DNA of 64,000 nucleotides. It comes from an uncultured Fibrobacter sp. (GTDB lineage Bacteria; Fibrobacterota; Fibrobacteria; Fibrobacterales; Fibrobacteraceae). Both the position numbers and the translations under genes were made by a program. Below, piece by piece: positions 41,193 to 49,710 of the stretch. The notes below the pieces were generated by a model that was not told where the DNA came from, ran no database searches, and worked only from the letters and a program-made list of their open reading frames with translations. The first letter of the stretch is position 1. The number at the start of each line of letters is the position of its first letter. The stretch is taken from assembly GCA_934699585.1 (NCBI GenBank), contig CAKUWY010000013.1, forward strand, positions 32,083-96,082, given 5' to 3'.

Positions 41193-42332
41193 TTACAACG
41201 CCCCTAACAATCTTGCATTTTCTTCACCATATTCCATTATCATCAATTTTTTATCCAATGCTTCCCATTCTTTTTGATCAGATTCTTCAAAAGGGTGTTT
41301 TTTATATAACGCATTCATTTTTTCTATAATCGCTTTCAATTCTTTTTCCTGATCGCTGATATCGTTTGATGATACACGAGTTAAAAAAGTAAAAAATCTT
41401 TTGTACAAATCCTTTCCTCTTCTCTGTCTATAATCACTTATTGTTTTTTGCATAAAATAATCTTTAATTTCTTCATAATGTTCTACAGTCATTTTATTAA
41501 CAATGCTTTCAACATAACCAGAAGCATTATAAGAAGGAAATGACGATGTATATTCATCTAGTACTTCCTTCAAATACTTATATTGATCTTTAAACATAAA
41601 CTCAAAACAATTATCAAGCCATTTCATTGGTTTGACAGTCGCCTCCCATCGTTTATCCTCATTCCATTTTTTGAAAATATATTCTATAATCATGTGTTTT
41701 GTGGGATTATCAATATTTTCTTTTGATATAGATATGATATTTTCAAATAGAAAATCAATATCGGACGAACTTCCCGAATACAATGTTTGTTGAATCTTTA
41801 TATTTAGCTCGTTTAAAGTTGTTGTGTCCGCTTTTTCAAGACGACCTTCAATTGCTGATGGGGAAATATCGTTATCCAACATTAAATCAATAACATTATC
41901 TTGACTAACAATTCTTATGTTATCTTTTCCATCAACTAAATATGGGAACTCCCAGTGAGCATCATTGGTCACTGATTTGGAATTAAAATGGATTACATAG
42001 TTAGGAAGAAATTCGCTACCTCCCGACAATCCTTTTATTGGAGTTCTTAAAGCTCGTATAAGTTGATTTGCCATATCCGCAATATTACTGGTATTTACAT
42101 TCTGAGCTTTAGCCTGAATCGCAATATATTCATAACCAAAGATAGCTGAAGATTTTTTATACACCACCAAATCCTTGCCATGCTCACCAGGACCATGCGT
42201 AACAATACGCAGAACCGCATATCCAAAAGAACGATAAAGTGGAACTATAATTTCATCAATCAACTCGTCTTCAGAAATACTCTCCAGATAAGCTTTAATA
42301 ACACTGCGATTTTTTGCACTACTTACAAGCAT
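41193..42332 (-). CDS. Mrr-like restriction endonuclease domain protein
   Basis: A 379-residue AT-rich gene. Residues about 20-90 look like a PD-(D/E)XK nuclease of the Mrr type: an acidic helix (ISEDELIDEIIVPLYRSFGY), the catalytic Asp in EHGKDLVVYK, and the Gln-x-Lys motif in YIAIQAKAQ. The rest is helical with no recognised domain, ending in EEKE/EKE-rich segments. It would cut DNA, perhaps directed by the upstream ATPase. It starts 22 nt after the AAA gene with AAGGAA before the ATG, and is last in the mod, Lit-like, AAA, nuclease run. Confidence 0.72.
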   Translation of the reverse strand: MLVSSAKNRSVIKAYLESISEDELIDEIIVPLYRSFGYAVLRIVTHGPGEHGKDLVVYKKSSAIFGYEYIAIQAKAQNVNTSNIADMANQLIRALRTPIKGLSGGSEFLPNYVIHFNSKSVTNDAHWEFPYLVDGKDNIRIVSQDNVIDLMLDNDISPSAIEGRLEKADTTTLNELNIKIQQTLYSGSSSDIDFLFENIISISKENIDNPTKHMIIEYIFKKWNEDKRWEATVKPMKWLDNCFEFMFKDQYKYLKEVLDEYTSSFPSYNASGYVESIVNKMTVEHYEEIKDYFMQKTISDYRQRRGKDLYKRFFTFLTRVSSNDISDQEKELKAIIEKMNALYKKHPFEESDQKEWEALDKKLMIMEYGEENARLLGAL

Positions 42333-42354
42333 TTTGTTTCCTTACGAAAAACAA

Positions 42355-44109
42355 CTATTTTATCTTACCAAACAATTCCATAAAGTCTTCTGAAATAAAT
42401 TCAGGAAAATCACTCACTATATTATCAATCATATAGTCTTTGAAAACATTATCGCCTGATCGGCCTCGTTTTACTGCATTTAATCCAGGCCATGTCTTTA
42501 ACAACAACTCTTCTAAATCGTGCCCAGGAATTTCAAAATGTCGCAAACGCGAAGTAAATTGCATTTTGTTAAGTACAGTATATTGAACATTATTTCCTGT
42601 GAATCCAAGAGAAGTCTCTACAATATCGATTAACTGCTGTAAATAACTATTATTTTGTTGTTTGATATCAGAATACCGACAAAGAGGTATAGATGTATCT
42701 GTAAAAGCTATTTTTTCACGAATCAATAAACAAGCAATAAATAGTGGATCAAGAAGATAGTTTTCTATCGTATATCTTTTGCCCTCTCCATTGACAAATA
42801 TTCGATCTGCTGATTTGTTTTTTCCATCATAATCAATGATGCCATATACCAAATCATTGCCTTTTGAAGTGAGTTGGGATACCATAGAAATTACATCAGT
42901 GCAATTAGTGGTTCCACTTCCAGGAGCAAGAAAATAAGGCTTTATAACAGGATTGTCGACAACTAAAGAAAACAATTGCTCATAATAATGAACATCATAT
43001 TTACTTTCAACAAAAACTTGTCTTCTTGCATCCGCTGACACGCGTAAATTCCGAAGACCTTCTGTTAATAATTTCAATGCGGCACTTTTCGTGGTCTTTT
43101 CAGGATGCCCCAAATCTTTATCCATTTTGTATAAAGATTCTTCATCTGCCATCGCAACAGTCATTGGCGAATGAGTTGTAATAATAACAGCAACTTTTGC
43201 TTTTTCTACTATGGATGTCTTGATAGTGTCTATCAACAACTTCGAATACTCAGGATGCAAAGGAGCATCAGGTTCGTCAAGCATCAAGACATCAGGCTTT
43301 TCACCGCTCTCTGTTGTATTGTATATAGCAAGAGCAAGAGACATCAGTACCTTTTCGCCTGTTGATAAATCATTAACCTGAATATCAATATTTCGAATAG
43401 GATCGCGTAGTTTTAGATGAAAATCATTTTCTTTATCGCCTTCTGGATGATTTACTTCATATGGCAAATCCGCATTTCTTAACATTTCATTGATTAAATT
43501 CCATGGAGCAGGACCATACATTTTTTCAAATTCTTCGTCCGACAAATATTTTGATGGTTCGTGTTTAATTTCAGCAGTATAGCGATGATAATCGTTATTT
43601 TCCTTACGCTCATAATAAAGTTTGAAAATATCAGCCATTTGAGCAGAAAACATTTCCGTTCCAAACACATCATAATGTTCGTTAAAAATTTCCTCATTAA
43701 TATTCCAAGCGTTGCCATCAGTATATTGAATTAGATGTCTTATGATACGCTTGTGATATTCATCATGTATAACGGCTTCCCAATTATTCGTTTTTGCCCA
43801 TGGAGAATTATTGTGCATTAGCAATTGTTGATTGAGATTGTTCCATGCATTTTTTCGTTCTTTAATTAACTGTAAATGGGAACAATCCGACTTTACCTGT
43901 GGGGTCAATCCCCCAAATGGGATATACTTTAATCGTTGCTGGCGTACTCCATCCTGCATAACGGTAGAGATACCCATATTAGCCATAGCCTCAAGTAAAT
44001 GGCTCTTTCCTGAACCATTTTTTCCTGTAAGTACACAAAAAATAGGAAGGCCAAAAGCAGCCTGTACTTTTAAAGACTTAAAATTCTGATTTATTTTTAT
44101 TTGAAGCAT
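42355..44109 (-). CDS. AAA ATPase with TOPRIM/DUF4435-like C-terminal region
   Basis: A 584-residue protein of the ABC-type AAA class used by OLD, PARIS AriA and retron effectors. Walker A VLTGKNGSGKSHLLEAM (residues 29-36 core), signature VNDLSTGEKVLMSLALAI, Walker B/D-loop VLMLDEPDAPLHPEY, and a switch His in TTHSPMTVAM. After residue about 370 it has FVESKYDVHYYEQLF, GIIDYDGKN and RYTIENYLLDP, resembling the Glu, Asp-x-Asp and IENY pattern of DUF4435/TOPRIM nucleases. That tail is a resemblance, not certain. It lies 20 nt after the Lit-like gene and 22 nt before the Mrr-like gene. Confidence 0.78.
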   Translation of the reverse strand: MLQIKINQNFKSLKVQAAFGLPIFCVLTGKNGSGKSHLLEAMANMGISTVMQDGVRQQRLKYIPFGGLTPQVKSDCSHLQLIKERKNAWNNLNQQLLMHNNSPWAKTNNWEAVIHDEYHKRIIRHLIQYTDGNAWNINEEIFNEHYDVFGTEMFSAQMADIFKLYYERKENNDYHRYTAEIKHEPSKYLSDEEFEKMYGPAPWNLINEMLRNADLPYEVNHPEGDKENDFHLKLRDPIRNIDIQVNDLSTGEKVLMSLALAIYNTTESGEKPDVLMLDEPDAPLHPEYSKLLIDTIKTSIVEKAKVAVIITTHSPMTVAMADEESLYKMDKDLGHPEKTTKSAALKLLTEGLRNLRVSADARRQVFVESKYDVHYYEQLFSLVVDNPVIKPYFLAPGSGTTNCTDVISMVSQLTSKGNDLVYGIIDYDGKNKSADRIFVNGEGKRYTIENYLLDPLFIACLLIREKIAFTDTSIPLCRYSDIKQQNNSYLQQLIDIVETSLGFTGNNVQYTVLNKMQFTSRLRHFEIPGHDLEELLLKTWPGLNAVKRGRSGDNVFKDYMIDNIVSDFPEFISEDFMELFGKIK

Positions 44110-44129
44110 ATTTAACTAATTAAACTTTT

Positions 44130-45107
44130 TTATACAATCATTGCCTTAAAATATTCGTATTTGCTTGCAAATTTGGAATCTGACTTTATCGGGTTCAAAA
44201 AATCTTGTTTTTTACTATTTTCAAATAAAAAACCTGCATATTCATAAAGAATATCATTTGGATCTAAATTCAAACCATTTAGAGCATTTTCTATTCGTTC
44301 GAAAGCAGGGGGATGCCCGTTATCAGTATCTTCATTATTGGCATCGGCTTCACGATCCAATTTATCAATCACGCTCATTACAGTTGCAATCCCAGCAGCA
44401 TAAGTCTTCTTTTCATCATCTCCCAATTGTGTATATGTACTTAATGCCTGCAAATCAGCATCAAACTCTTTTTTCTTATTTTCTTCATCACCACAATCAC
44501 TTTTATGTTCGTTATAAAAGTAGTGCTTAAACTCATGACATAATACAAAGGCTAACGCAAAAGCATATACGCCATTAACTTTAGTAATGTAAAATTCTCT
44601 ATTTATCTCGCAAATGAACGGATTGGGCAAAAACGCATTTGTTCCTGGATAATAAGTCCAATTTTTATTTGCTTTCCCCAATAAAATCGCTTCATCAGCA
44701 AATTTTTTCAGGCATGCGGCCCCATATAGCATGTCTCCACTCGGCAATTGAGACAACGGATTTACAGTATAGGATCCTTGAGAAAGTGATATATAATCAA
44801 ACGACACCAACGCATAATAAGAATAAGCCCATAGATAAGCACAGAACGCATCTATAATTGAGAGCGTCCACTGACCTGAAGAAGAATCTTCTTGAACATC
44901 TGATCCAGATAGTCCAACCAAACGGTTTACATGAGCAATATCTATTTTTAAATAATTTGAGTCCAAGCATCCTCTTATGTAATCCGCTTCATCCCATTTA
45001 GAAGACACTTCTAATATTTTAGCTTTGAGAAAATCCGCCTTATAAAAATCTTCATAGGAGAATGGATTCTTGTAAATTTTATATAAAGATATAACTGGCA
45101 CACTCAT
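44130..45107 (-). CDS. Lit-like HExxH peptidase (peptidase U49 family resemblance)
   Basis: A 325-residue AT-rich gene starting 4 nt after the mod stop, hence cotranscribed with it. The core FVLCHEFKHYFYNEHKSD carries HExxH (His191, Glu192, His195), followed by KKEFDADLQAL (likely third ligand) and a later GHPPAFERIENAL. This order matches the Lit peptidase family; E. coli Lit cleaves elongation factor Tu to abort T4 infection. Here the N-terminal 180 residues are helical and unrecognised. It is the first gene of the Lit-like/AAA/nuclease set and may be the effector or a regulator of it. Confidence 0.72.
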   Translation of the reverse strand: MSVPVISLYKIYKNPFSYEDFYKADFLKAKILEVSSKWDEADYIRGCLDSNYLKIDIAHVNRLVGLSGSDVQEDSSSGQWTLSIIDAFCAYLWAYSYYALVSFDYISLSQGSYTVNPLSQLPSGDMLYGAACLKKFADEAILLGKANKNWTYYPGTNAFLPNPFICEINREFYITKVNGVYAFALAFVLCHEFKHYFYNEHKSDCGDEENKKKEFDADLQALSTYTQLGDDEKKTYAAGIATVMSVIDKLDREADANNEDTDNGHPPAFERIENALNGLNLDPNDILYEYAGFLFENSKKQDFLNPIKSDSKFASKYEYFKAMIV

Positions 45108-45111
45108 ACTC

Positions 45112-47025
45112 TTACACCACCTTTACCGTAGTGTTGGGGCTGATTGTTTTGAAGATTTCGGTGACGTTGATTTTGGCGGAGTCGCTTTTAAAGCTGGAGT
45201 CGCGGAAGACAGCGCGGAGGGGCTTGGCGGCTGCGATTTGGCGGATGGCGGCTTCGGGGATGTCGTTTGCGAAGCAGGCGACTAGGTCGCCGTCGTTGAC
45301 GTTATAGACTTGGAGGTCTTCGATGGTTTCGGTTTTGATGGGGAGCGAGAGCGGCACGCCCCAATCGACGAGGCAGCCGAAGAGGAGGTCCATATCGGTG
45401 CGGCCGTCCTTGATGTTGCTGATTTGTTCGACGAGGTCTTGCTGGGAGATTTCGCCGGCGGAGTAATAGACGTCCTTCATGTTGGAGTCGTCGATTTTCA
45501 GGACGCGGAAGCCGATGTCCAACGGTTTTGCGGCTACGGGCTTGTCGCTTGTGCTATCGAACAGGTCCGTTTTGTCGGCGGCAGATTTTTCTTTGGCTTG
45601 TTGTTCTGCGAGGATTTTATCGCCTGCGCGGCGGATGCGTTCCTTGCCGATTTCGCAGATGGTCTTGTAGCCCGCCTTTGCGGCTTCAGAATTTTCATCG
45701 CATTTTTCAGGTAATTGGACCATGATGAATTTGCGATGGCCACCGTCTTCGGCGTTCAATTGCATAACGGCGTGGGCTGTTGTCGCAGAACCAGAAAAGA
45801 AATCTAATACAATAGCGTTTTTATCTTTTGAAAAATGTAGTATTCGTTTAATTAATTTTGATGGTTTGGGTGTATCAAACGGAGGCTTCTCAAATAGAGT
45901 TTTCAGTTCACTAATAGCATCTCTCGTTGTTCCAACATCTTTACCAAACCATATAGTTTCTGGAGCACGTCCTTCCAAATCACACAAATAAATTTTACGA
46001 ATAATTCGAGTTTCATCAGCACTAAAAATGATTTCTCCTGACTTTATTTTTTCAGCAACAGTTTCCTTGCTCCAACGCCATCCATTTTCGCATGGCTTAA
46101 TAACTTTACCAGAAGGAGATATAATGTCGTAAATTAAATTGGGACGATATAGTGCATTGCGAACATCTCCACTTCTCCATGGTCCCTTGGGATCATTGTC
46201 AGGATTTGAGTAAGCTTTATTATCCTCTTCCGATCGCTCCATAGGAACTAGTTCATAATTAATTGATTTTGCGTAAAAAAGGATATGATTGTGGTGAACA
46301 GAAAAAGTATTTAAATACCCTTTGGGTTGAACGCTGTGTTGCCACAATATATTTGCTACAAAATTACTTCCGCCAAACACTTCGTCGCAAATCTTTTTTA
46401 GGTTCGCTTGTTCGTTATCGTCGATGCTGATAAATATCACGCCGTCGTCGGTAAGCAAGTTGCGGGCGAGCAGCAGGCGGCTGTAAATCATGGAACACCA
46501 GTCGGAATGGAAACGGCCGTTGCTGTCGGAATTCTGCACCATGCGATTTCCTTCGTCGTCCACCGCGCCGCTTTCTTCGGCGTACTTGGCGCTGTCCATG
46601 CGGAAGTCGTCTTTGTAGATAAAGTCGTTGCCGGTGTTGTAGGGCGGGTCGATGTAAATCATCCTGACCTTGCCCAGGTAGCCTTCTTGCAGGAGTTTCA
46701 GGGCTTCGAGGTTGTCGCCTTCGATGTAGAGGTTCTCGGTGGTGTCGAAGTTCTTGGATTCTTCCACGCAGGGGCGCAGCGTCTTGCGGATCGGTTTCGC
46801 GGCTTCCACCATGGCGTCGCGCTTGCCGACCCAGGTAAATTCGTAGGACTCGTCGCCTTCCGCGACACTCTCGCCGAGCATCTGCTTGAGCGCGTCGAAA
46901 TTCACCGCCTTCTTCAGCTTGCCATCGGCGGCCTTGCTTTCGGTCACACAATTCGGGAACAGCGCGGCAATCTTCTCGACATTCATCTGCGCCATATCGG
47001 GAGTTTCAAACTTCATCTTGTCCAT
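45112..47025 (-). CDS. mod: Type III DNA methyltransferase, Mod subunit (mosaic target-recognition region)
   Basis: An N6-adenine methyltransferase, the modification and recognition subunit of a type III restriction system, 637 residues. The catalytic DPPYNTGNDFIY (Asp126) comes before the target-recognition region, and the AdoMet-binding VLDFFSGSATTAHAV comes after it (near residue 407): beta-class order. DNA coding residues about 207-410 is visibly AT-rich (45795-46405), while both ends are GC-rich like res, which suggests exchange of the recognition domain. A TATATT box at 47045-47050 (minus) and AAAGG give its own promoter and ribosome binding site. The 3' end abuts the Lit-like gene. Confidence 0.95.
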   Translation of the reverse strand: MDKMKFETPDMAQMNVEKIAALFPNCVTESKAADGKLKKAVNFDALKQMLGESVAEGDESYEFTWVGKRDAMVEAAKPIRKTLRPCVEESKNFDTTENLYIEGDNLEALKLLQEGYLGKVRMIYIDPPYNTGNDFIYKDDFRMDSAKYAEESGAVDDEGNRMVQNSDSNGRFHSDWCSMIYSRLLLARNLLTDDGVIFISIDDNEQANLKKICDEVFGGSNFVANILWQHSVQPKGYLNTFSVHHNHILFYAKSINYELVPMERSEEDNKAYSNPDNDPKGPWRSGDVRNALYRPNLIYDIISPSGKVIKPCENGWRWSKETVAEKIKSGEIIFSADETRIIRKIYLCDLEGRAPETIWFGKDVGTTRDAISELKTLFEKPPFDTPKPSKLIKRILHFSKDKNAIVLDFFSGSATTAHAVMQLNAEDGGHRKFIMVQLPEKCDENSEAAKAGYKTICEIGKERIRRAGDKILAEQQAKEKSAADKTDLFDSTSDKPVAAKPLDIGFRVLKIDDSNMKDVYYSAGEISQQDLVEQISNIKDGRTDMDLLFGCLVDWGVPLSLPIKTETIEDLQVYNVNDGDLVACFANDIPEAAIRQIAAAKPLRAVFRDSSFKSDSAKINVTEIFKTISPNTTVKVV

Positions 47026-47044
47026 GGGGATACCTTTTGTACGA

Positions 47045-47050
47045 AATATA
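47045..47050 (-). promoter_or_regulatory. Putative -10 box for mod
   Basis: TATATT on the minus strand 20 nt before the mod start, in the 29-nt gap after the DUF4143 gene; no good -35 is seen. It suggests mod and the following cargo have transcription independent of the upstream gene. Confidence 0.4.
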
Positions 47051-47054
47051 GCCT

Positions 47055-48377
47055 TTATTTAGCCGTTTTTTCCGTGTTTTTCAAATTTTTTATCGTAGCG
47101 ATTCCATACAACGGCACATTCAGCATCTTTTCGTTGTCACGGAAGGGGAGCATCGATGTTTTTACCGCCAAATCGGGCGCAAACTGGTCACAGAACAACG
47201 TAAAACTGCGTGAGCGCAGGTTTTCTCCGGACTTGACTTCAATGGGGATAATCAATCCATCCTTTTGCAAAATGAAGTCCACTTCAGAGGTGCTGCGTTC
47301 GTTTGTCCAATATCCGAGGTAGTCGGGGTCCAGAGTAGAGAGCTCCTGCATCACGAACTGTTCGGCCATGGCCCCCTTGAACTCTGTGAAAATTTTGTTC
47401 CCGTCAATCAGCGTTTTTGCGTCTAAACCAGCGGATGCACCAAGCAGGCCCACATCCAACATAAAAAGCTTGAACACGTGAGTATCCTGGTAGGCCTTCA
47501 GCGGCATACGGGGCTCCTTGACCCGGTGGGATTCCAGCACCAGCCCGCAATCGCGGAGCCATTCTACGGCAATTTCAAAATCCTTGGCACGCGCGCCCTC
47601 GCGGATAATCCCGTACACGAATTTCTTGTTTTCCTTGCTGAGCTGTGCGGGGAGGCTGTCCCACACCATGTTCAGGCGCGGAATTTGCTCGCCTGGAGCA
47701 TGCTTCGAAAAATCCGCCGCATACGAGCGGAGTATTTCGCGCTGGATTTCGCGGGCTTCGAAGTAGTCGCCGGAATCAATCCATTTCTGCACCACTTCGG
47801 GCATTCCACCCACAAATAAGTAACTCCTCAACAAGCCGAGTAGTTCATCGTGAAAAGGTTCCAGTACGCTCCATTGCCCGTTACGGATAGCGTCGCAAAG
47901 CATTTCTTTTTTTGCGGCGTACAGGAATTCAAAAAACGAGAGCGGACCAAGGTCCAAGAAAGATACCTTGCCCACCGGAAACGAAAGGCCGGAGTGCAGT
48001 GCAATGCCGAGCAGCGAGCCTGCCGCGACTACAGCGTATTGGGGAGCGTCTTCGCAAAAATACTTGAGCGAGGTCAGGCCACCTTCTGCCGCCTGAATTT
48101 CATCGAAGATAATCAGGGTGTTTTCGGGGTCGATCTTTTTCCCGTAATTGAGCTCAATCGTAGAAACAATTCTCTTGATGTCAAAATTTTCAGAGAACAG
48201 GTCACGGAGGCGGCGCTCGTTTTCAAAGTTGATATAAACGGTCTCGGCAAAGGAGGTCTTGCCGAACTCCTTCAAAAGCCAGGTTTTTCCAGTCTGTCGA
48301 GCTCCACGGACTATCAGCGGCTTGCGGTCCTTACGCACTTTCCACTGGGCCAGCTGTTGCATCGCAAATCGTTCCAT
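47055..48377 (-). CDS. ATP-binding protein of the AAA_14/DUF4143 family
   Basis: A 440-residue protein: P-loop VRGARQTGKTWLLKEF near residue 24, Walker B LIIFDEIQAAEGG, the SFPVGKVSFLDLGPLSFFEFL segment that marks the family, then the DUF4143 C-terminal part with EVDFILQKDGLIIPIEVKSGE, a PD-(D/E)XK-like site (Glu-x-Asp and Glu-x-Lys). Functions are unknown; copies are numerous in gut bacteria. It has its own promoter (48406-48435) and an inverted repeat upstream. It may be a passenger in the island rather than part of the restriction system. Confidence 0.9.
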   Translation of the reverse strand: MERFAMQQLAQWKVRKDRKPLIVRGARQTGKTWLLKEFGKTSFAETVYINFENERRLRDLFSENFDIKRIVSTIELNYGKKIDPENTLIIFDEIQAAEGGLTSLKYFCEDAPQYAVVAAGSLLGIALHSGLSFPVGKVSFLDLGPLSFFEFLYAAKKEMLCDAIRNGQWSVLEPFHDELLGLLRSYLFVGGMPEVVQKWIDSGDYFEAREIQREILRSYAADFSKHAPGEQIPRLNMVWDSLPAQLSKENKKFVYGIIREGARAKDFEIAVEWLRDCGLVLESHRVKEPRMPLKAYQDTHVFKLFMLDVGLLGASAGLDAKTLIDGNKIFTEFKGAMAEQFVMQELSTLDPDYLGYWTNERSTSEVDFILQKDGLIIPIEVKSGENLRSRSFTLFCDQFAPDLAVKTSMLPFRDNEKMLNVPLYGIATIKNLKNTEKTAK

Positions 48378-48405
48378 AATGCCTCTTTTTTGCCGTTTTA
48401 CAGTA

Positions 48406-48435
48406 AATATATATAAAAAAGTCGTAAAGCAACAA
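48406..48435 (-). promoter_or_regulatory. Promoter of the DUF4143 gene
   Basis: On the minus strand, TTGTTG (48435-48430), 18-nt spacer, TATATT (48411-48406), 29 nt before the start. The -35 box touches the 14-bp inverted repeat listed next. Confidence 0.6.
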
Positions 48436-48437
48436 AA

Positions 48438-48482
48438 ATATCTTGATAAAAGTGTTGTTTTAATACATTTTTATCAAGATAT
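48438..48482. promoter_or_regulatory. 14-bp inverted repeat upstream of the DUF4143 promoter
   Basis: ATATCTTGATAAAA (48438-48451) and its exact complement (48469-48482) with 17 nt between. It could be an operator for a dimeric regulator or the 3' hairpin of the cyclase transcript. The 48378-48690 gap otherwise holds a palindrome GGCGAAATTTCGCC (48513-48526) and AT-rich DNA. A 65-codon frame at 48490-48687 looks accidental. Confidence 0.6.
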
Positions 48483-48513
48483 TTGAATTTTGGGAGGAAA
48501 AATGGCGATTTTG

Positions 48514-48529
48514 GCGAAATTTCGCCATT
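48514..48529. repeat. 16-nt repeat, left copy
   Basis: GCGAAATTTCGCCATT here is identical to 56375-56390. The two copies, both in noncoding DNA and in the same orientation, bracket the cyclase/IrrE and SNF2/DUF4391/PLD/C39 genes. Confidence 0.55.
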
Positions 48530-48690
48530 TTTCGGCAAAAATCGCGCCGTATGTTGAAATATCTATAATTTTGGCCAGATTTTATGTTGAAAAAAATATA
48601 GTTTTTTTGAAAATGAAGATATTGACTGGAACCATTTGCGTTAGAAGATATTTAGACTCCCATAAGAAATGGGAAAAACTTTATTGATAT

Positions 48691-49707
48691 CTACTTTGAC
48701 ACACGACGACTTTTCGATTGTATTCTTTTAGCGGGTTTGGCGTGTTTTTTTATAGTTTTCTGTGGTGACGGTATAGACTTTCTGGACGCTTTTTTTGTCT
48801 TTCGAGTCTTCTTAATCTCAATTTCATTCAATAGAGCTGTCACATTTGAAGTATCTGCAGTCGCCAACTCCTCAATTGCGTCATCTTGGCAAATTTTATC
48901 AATTATCGAACAAGCTTCTTCGTAGGCATCAGCATAATAGGAATTCTTCTTCATTTCATCAGAATTGGAGAAGAACTCCCTCTTTCGCCATTTTTGGGAC
49001 TGTTTAAAATACAATTCCAAAAAATCTCCAAGTGAACTAGGAGTCAATCGATCTCCCAAAAGTTCTTCTTCCTTATCTTGAAGACTTATCACATCCCTAG
49101 TAGAAGAAAGAAATACGACAGGAATACCACCTTCTTCAACAATACCCTTTAAATTTTTTCGTCCGTAAAAATGCCATTTCATTTCACGACTTTCTTTAGA
49201 AACACTTATCAAACCTAGAGCCAATTCTGGAGAAATCGCAATCCTATCACGATTAGCAAGAGTTGCGATTCGAAAACCTAAATCTATATCTGGACCAATA
49301 AAATCTATGCAATCATTATTTATGGCAGGTTTACGCAAAATAAAGTTTCTTATCGGAAATCCTGCAGTCCACACAGCACCCTTCACAGGATACTTATTTT
49401 CAGGGGAATTATTCTTTTCTATCGCATCCCTAAATCTTTTTACATGATTTAAGGCTTCATCCCAACTAGAAATTTTCGCATAGAAAAGGATTTCATCTCC
49501 ATTATATTTCCATAGTTCTACACCATCTTTGGCAAAGGTTTCTTCAAAAGAAGAATAAAACTCTACAACATTAGAAACCCATGAACTAATGCACAAAGCT
49601 TTCTCATCATCTTGTTTTTGAGCATATTGCTTTTTTTGAGTACTGCCTATAAGGTCTGCACTAAAAAAAACATATACCTGCGGTTCTTTAGAATATAAAA
49701 CCGACAT
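48691..49707 (-). CDS. Class III nucleotide cyclase-like protein with basic tail
   Basis: A 338-residue AT-rich gene. The N-terminal 190 residues look like a class III cyclase catalytic fold: YVFFSADLIGSTQKK (metal Asp18) and LWKYNGDEILFYA (second Asp71), the two metal-binding Asp of adenylate, guanylate and Pycsar pyrimidine cyclases. A conserved DIDLGFRIATLANRDRIAIS segment follows near residue 145. The C-terminus is a Lys/Arg/Ser-rich tail of about 45 residues. The gene starts 3 nt after an ImmA/IrrE protease gene, suggesting a signalling pair. Nucleotide specificity cannot be read from the sequence. Confidence 0.75.
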   Translation of the reverse strand: MSVLYSKEPQVYVFFSADLIGSTQKKQYAQKQDDEKALCISSWVSNVVEFYSSFEETFAKDGVELWKYNGDEILFYAKISSWDEALNHVKRFRDAIEKNNSPENKYPVKGAVWTAGFPIRNFILRKPAINNDCIDFIGPDIDLGFRIATLANRDRIAISPELALGLISVSKESREMKWHFYGRKNLKGIVEEGGIPVVFLSSTRDVISLQDKEEELLGDRLTPSSLGDFLELYFKQSQKWRKREFFSNSDEMKKNSYYADAYEEACSIIDKICQDDAIEELATADTSNVTALLNEIEIKKTRKTKKASRKSIPSPQKTIKKHAKPAKRIQSKSRRVSK

Positions 49708-49710
49708 AGA

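Noticed and set aside
42355..44109. PARIS (AriA/AriB) system
   Set aside because: The ATPase and DUF4435-like tail resemble it, but the tail match is weak and the neighbouring peptidase and nuclease are not PARIS components; left as a resemblance.
48490..48687. 65-codon frame in the AT-rich gap after the cyclase-like gene
   Set aside because: The text spans palindromic noncoding DNA and its product is unconvincing, although a GGGAGG lies near the start; kept as noncoding.
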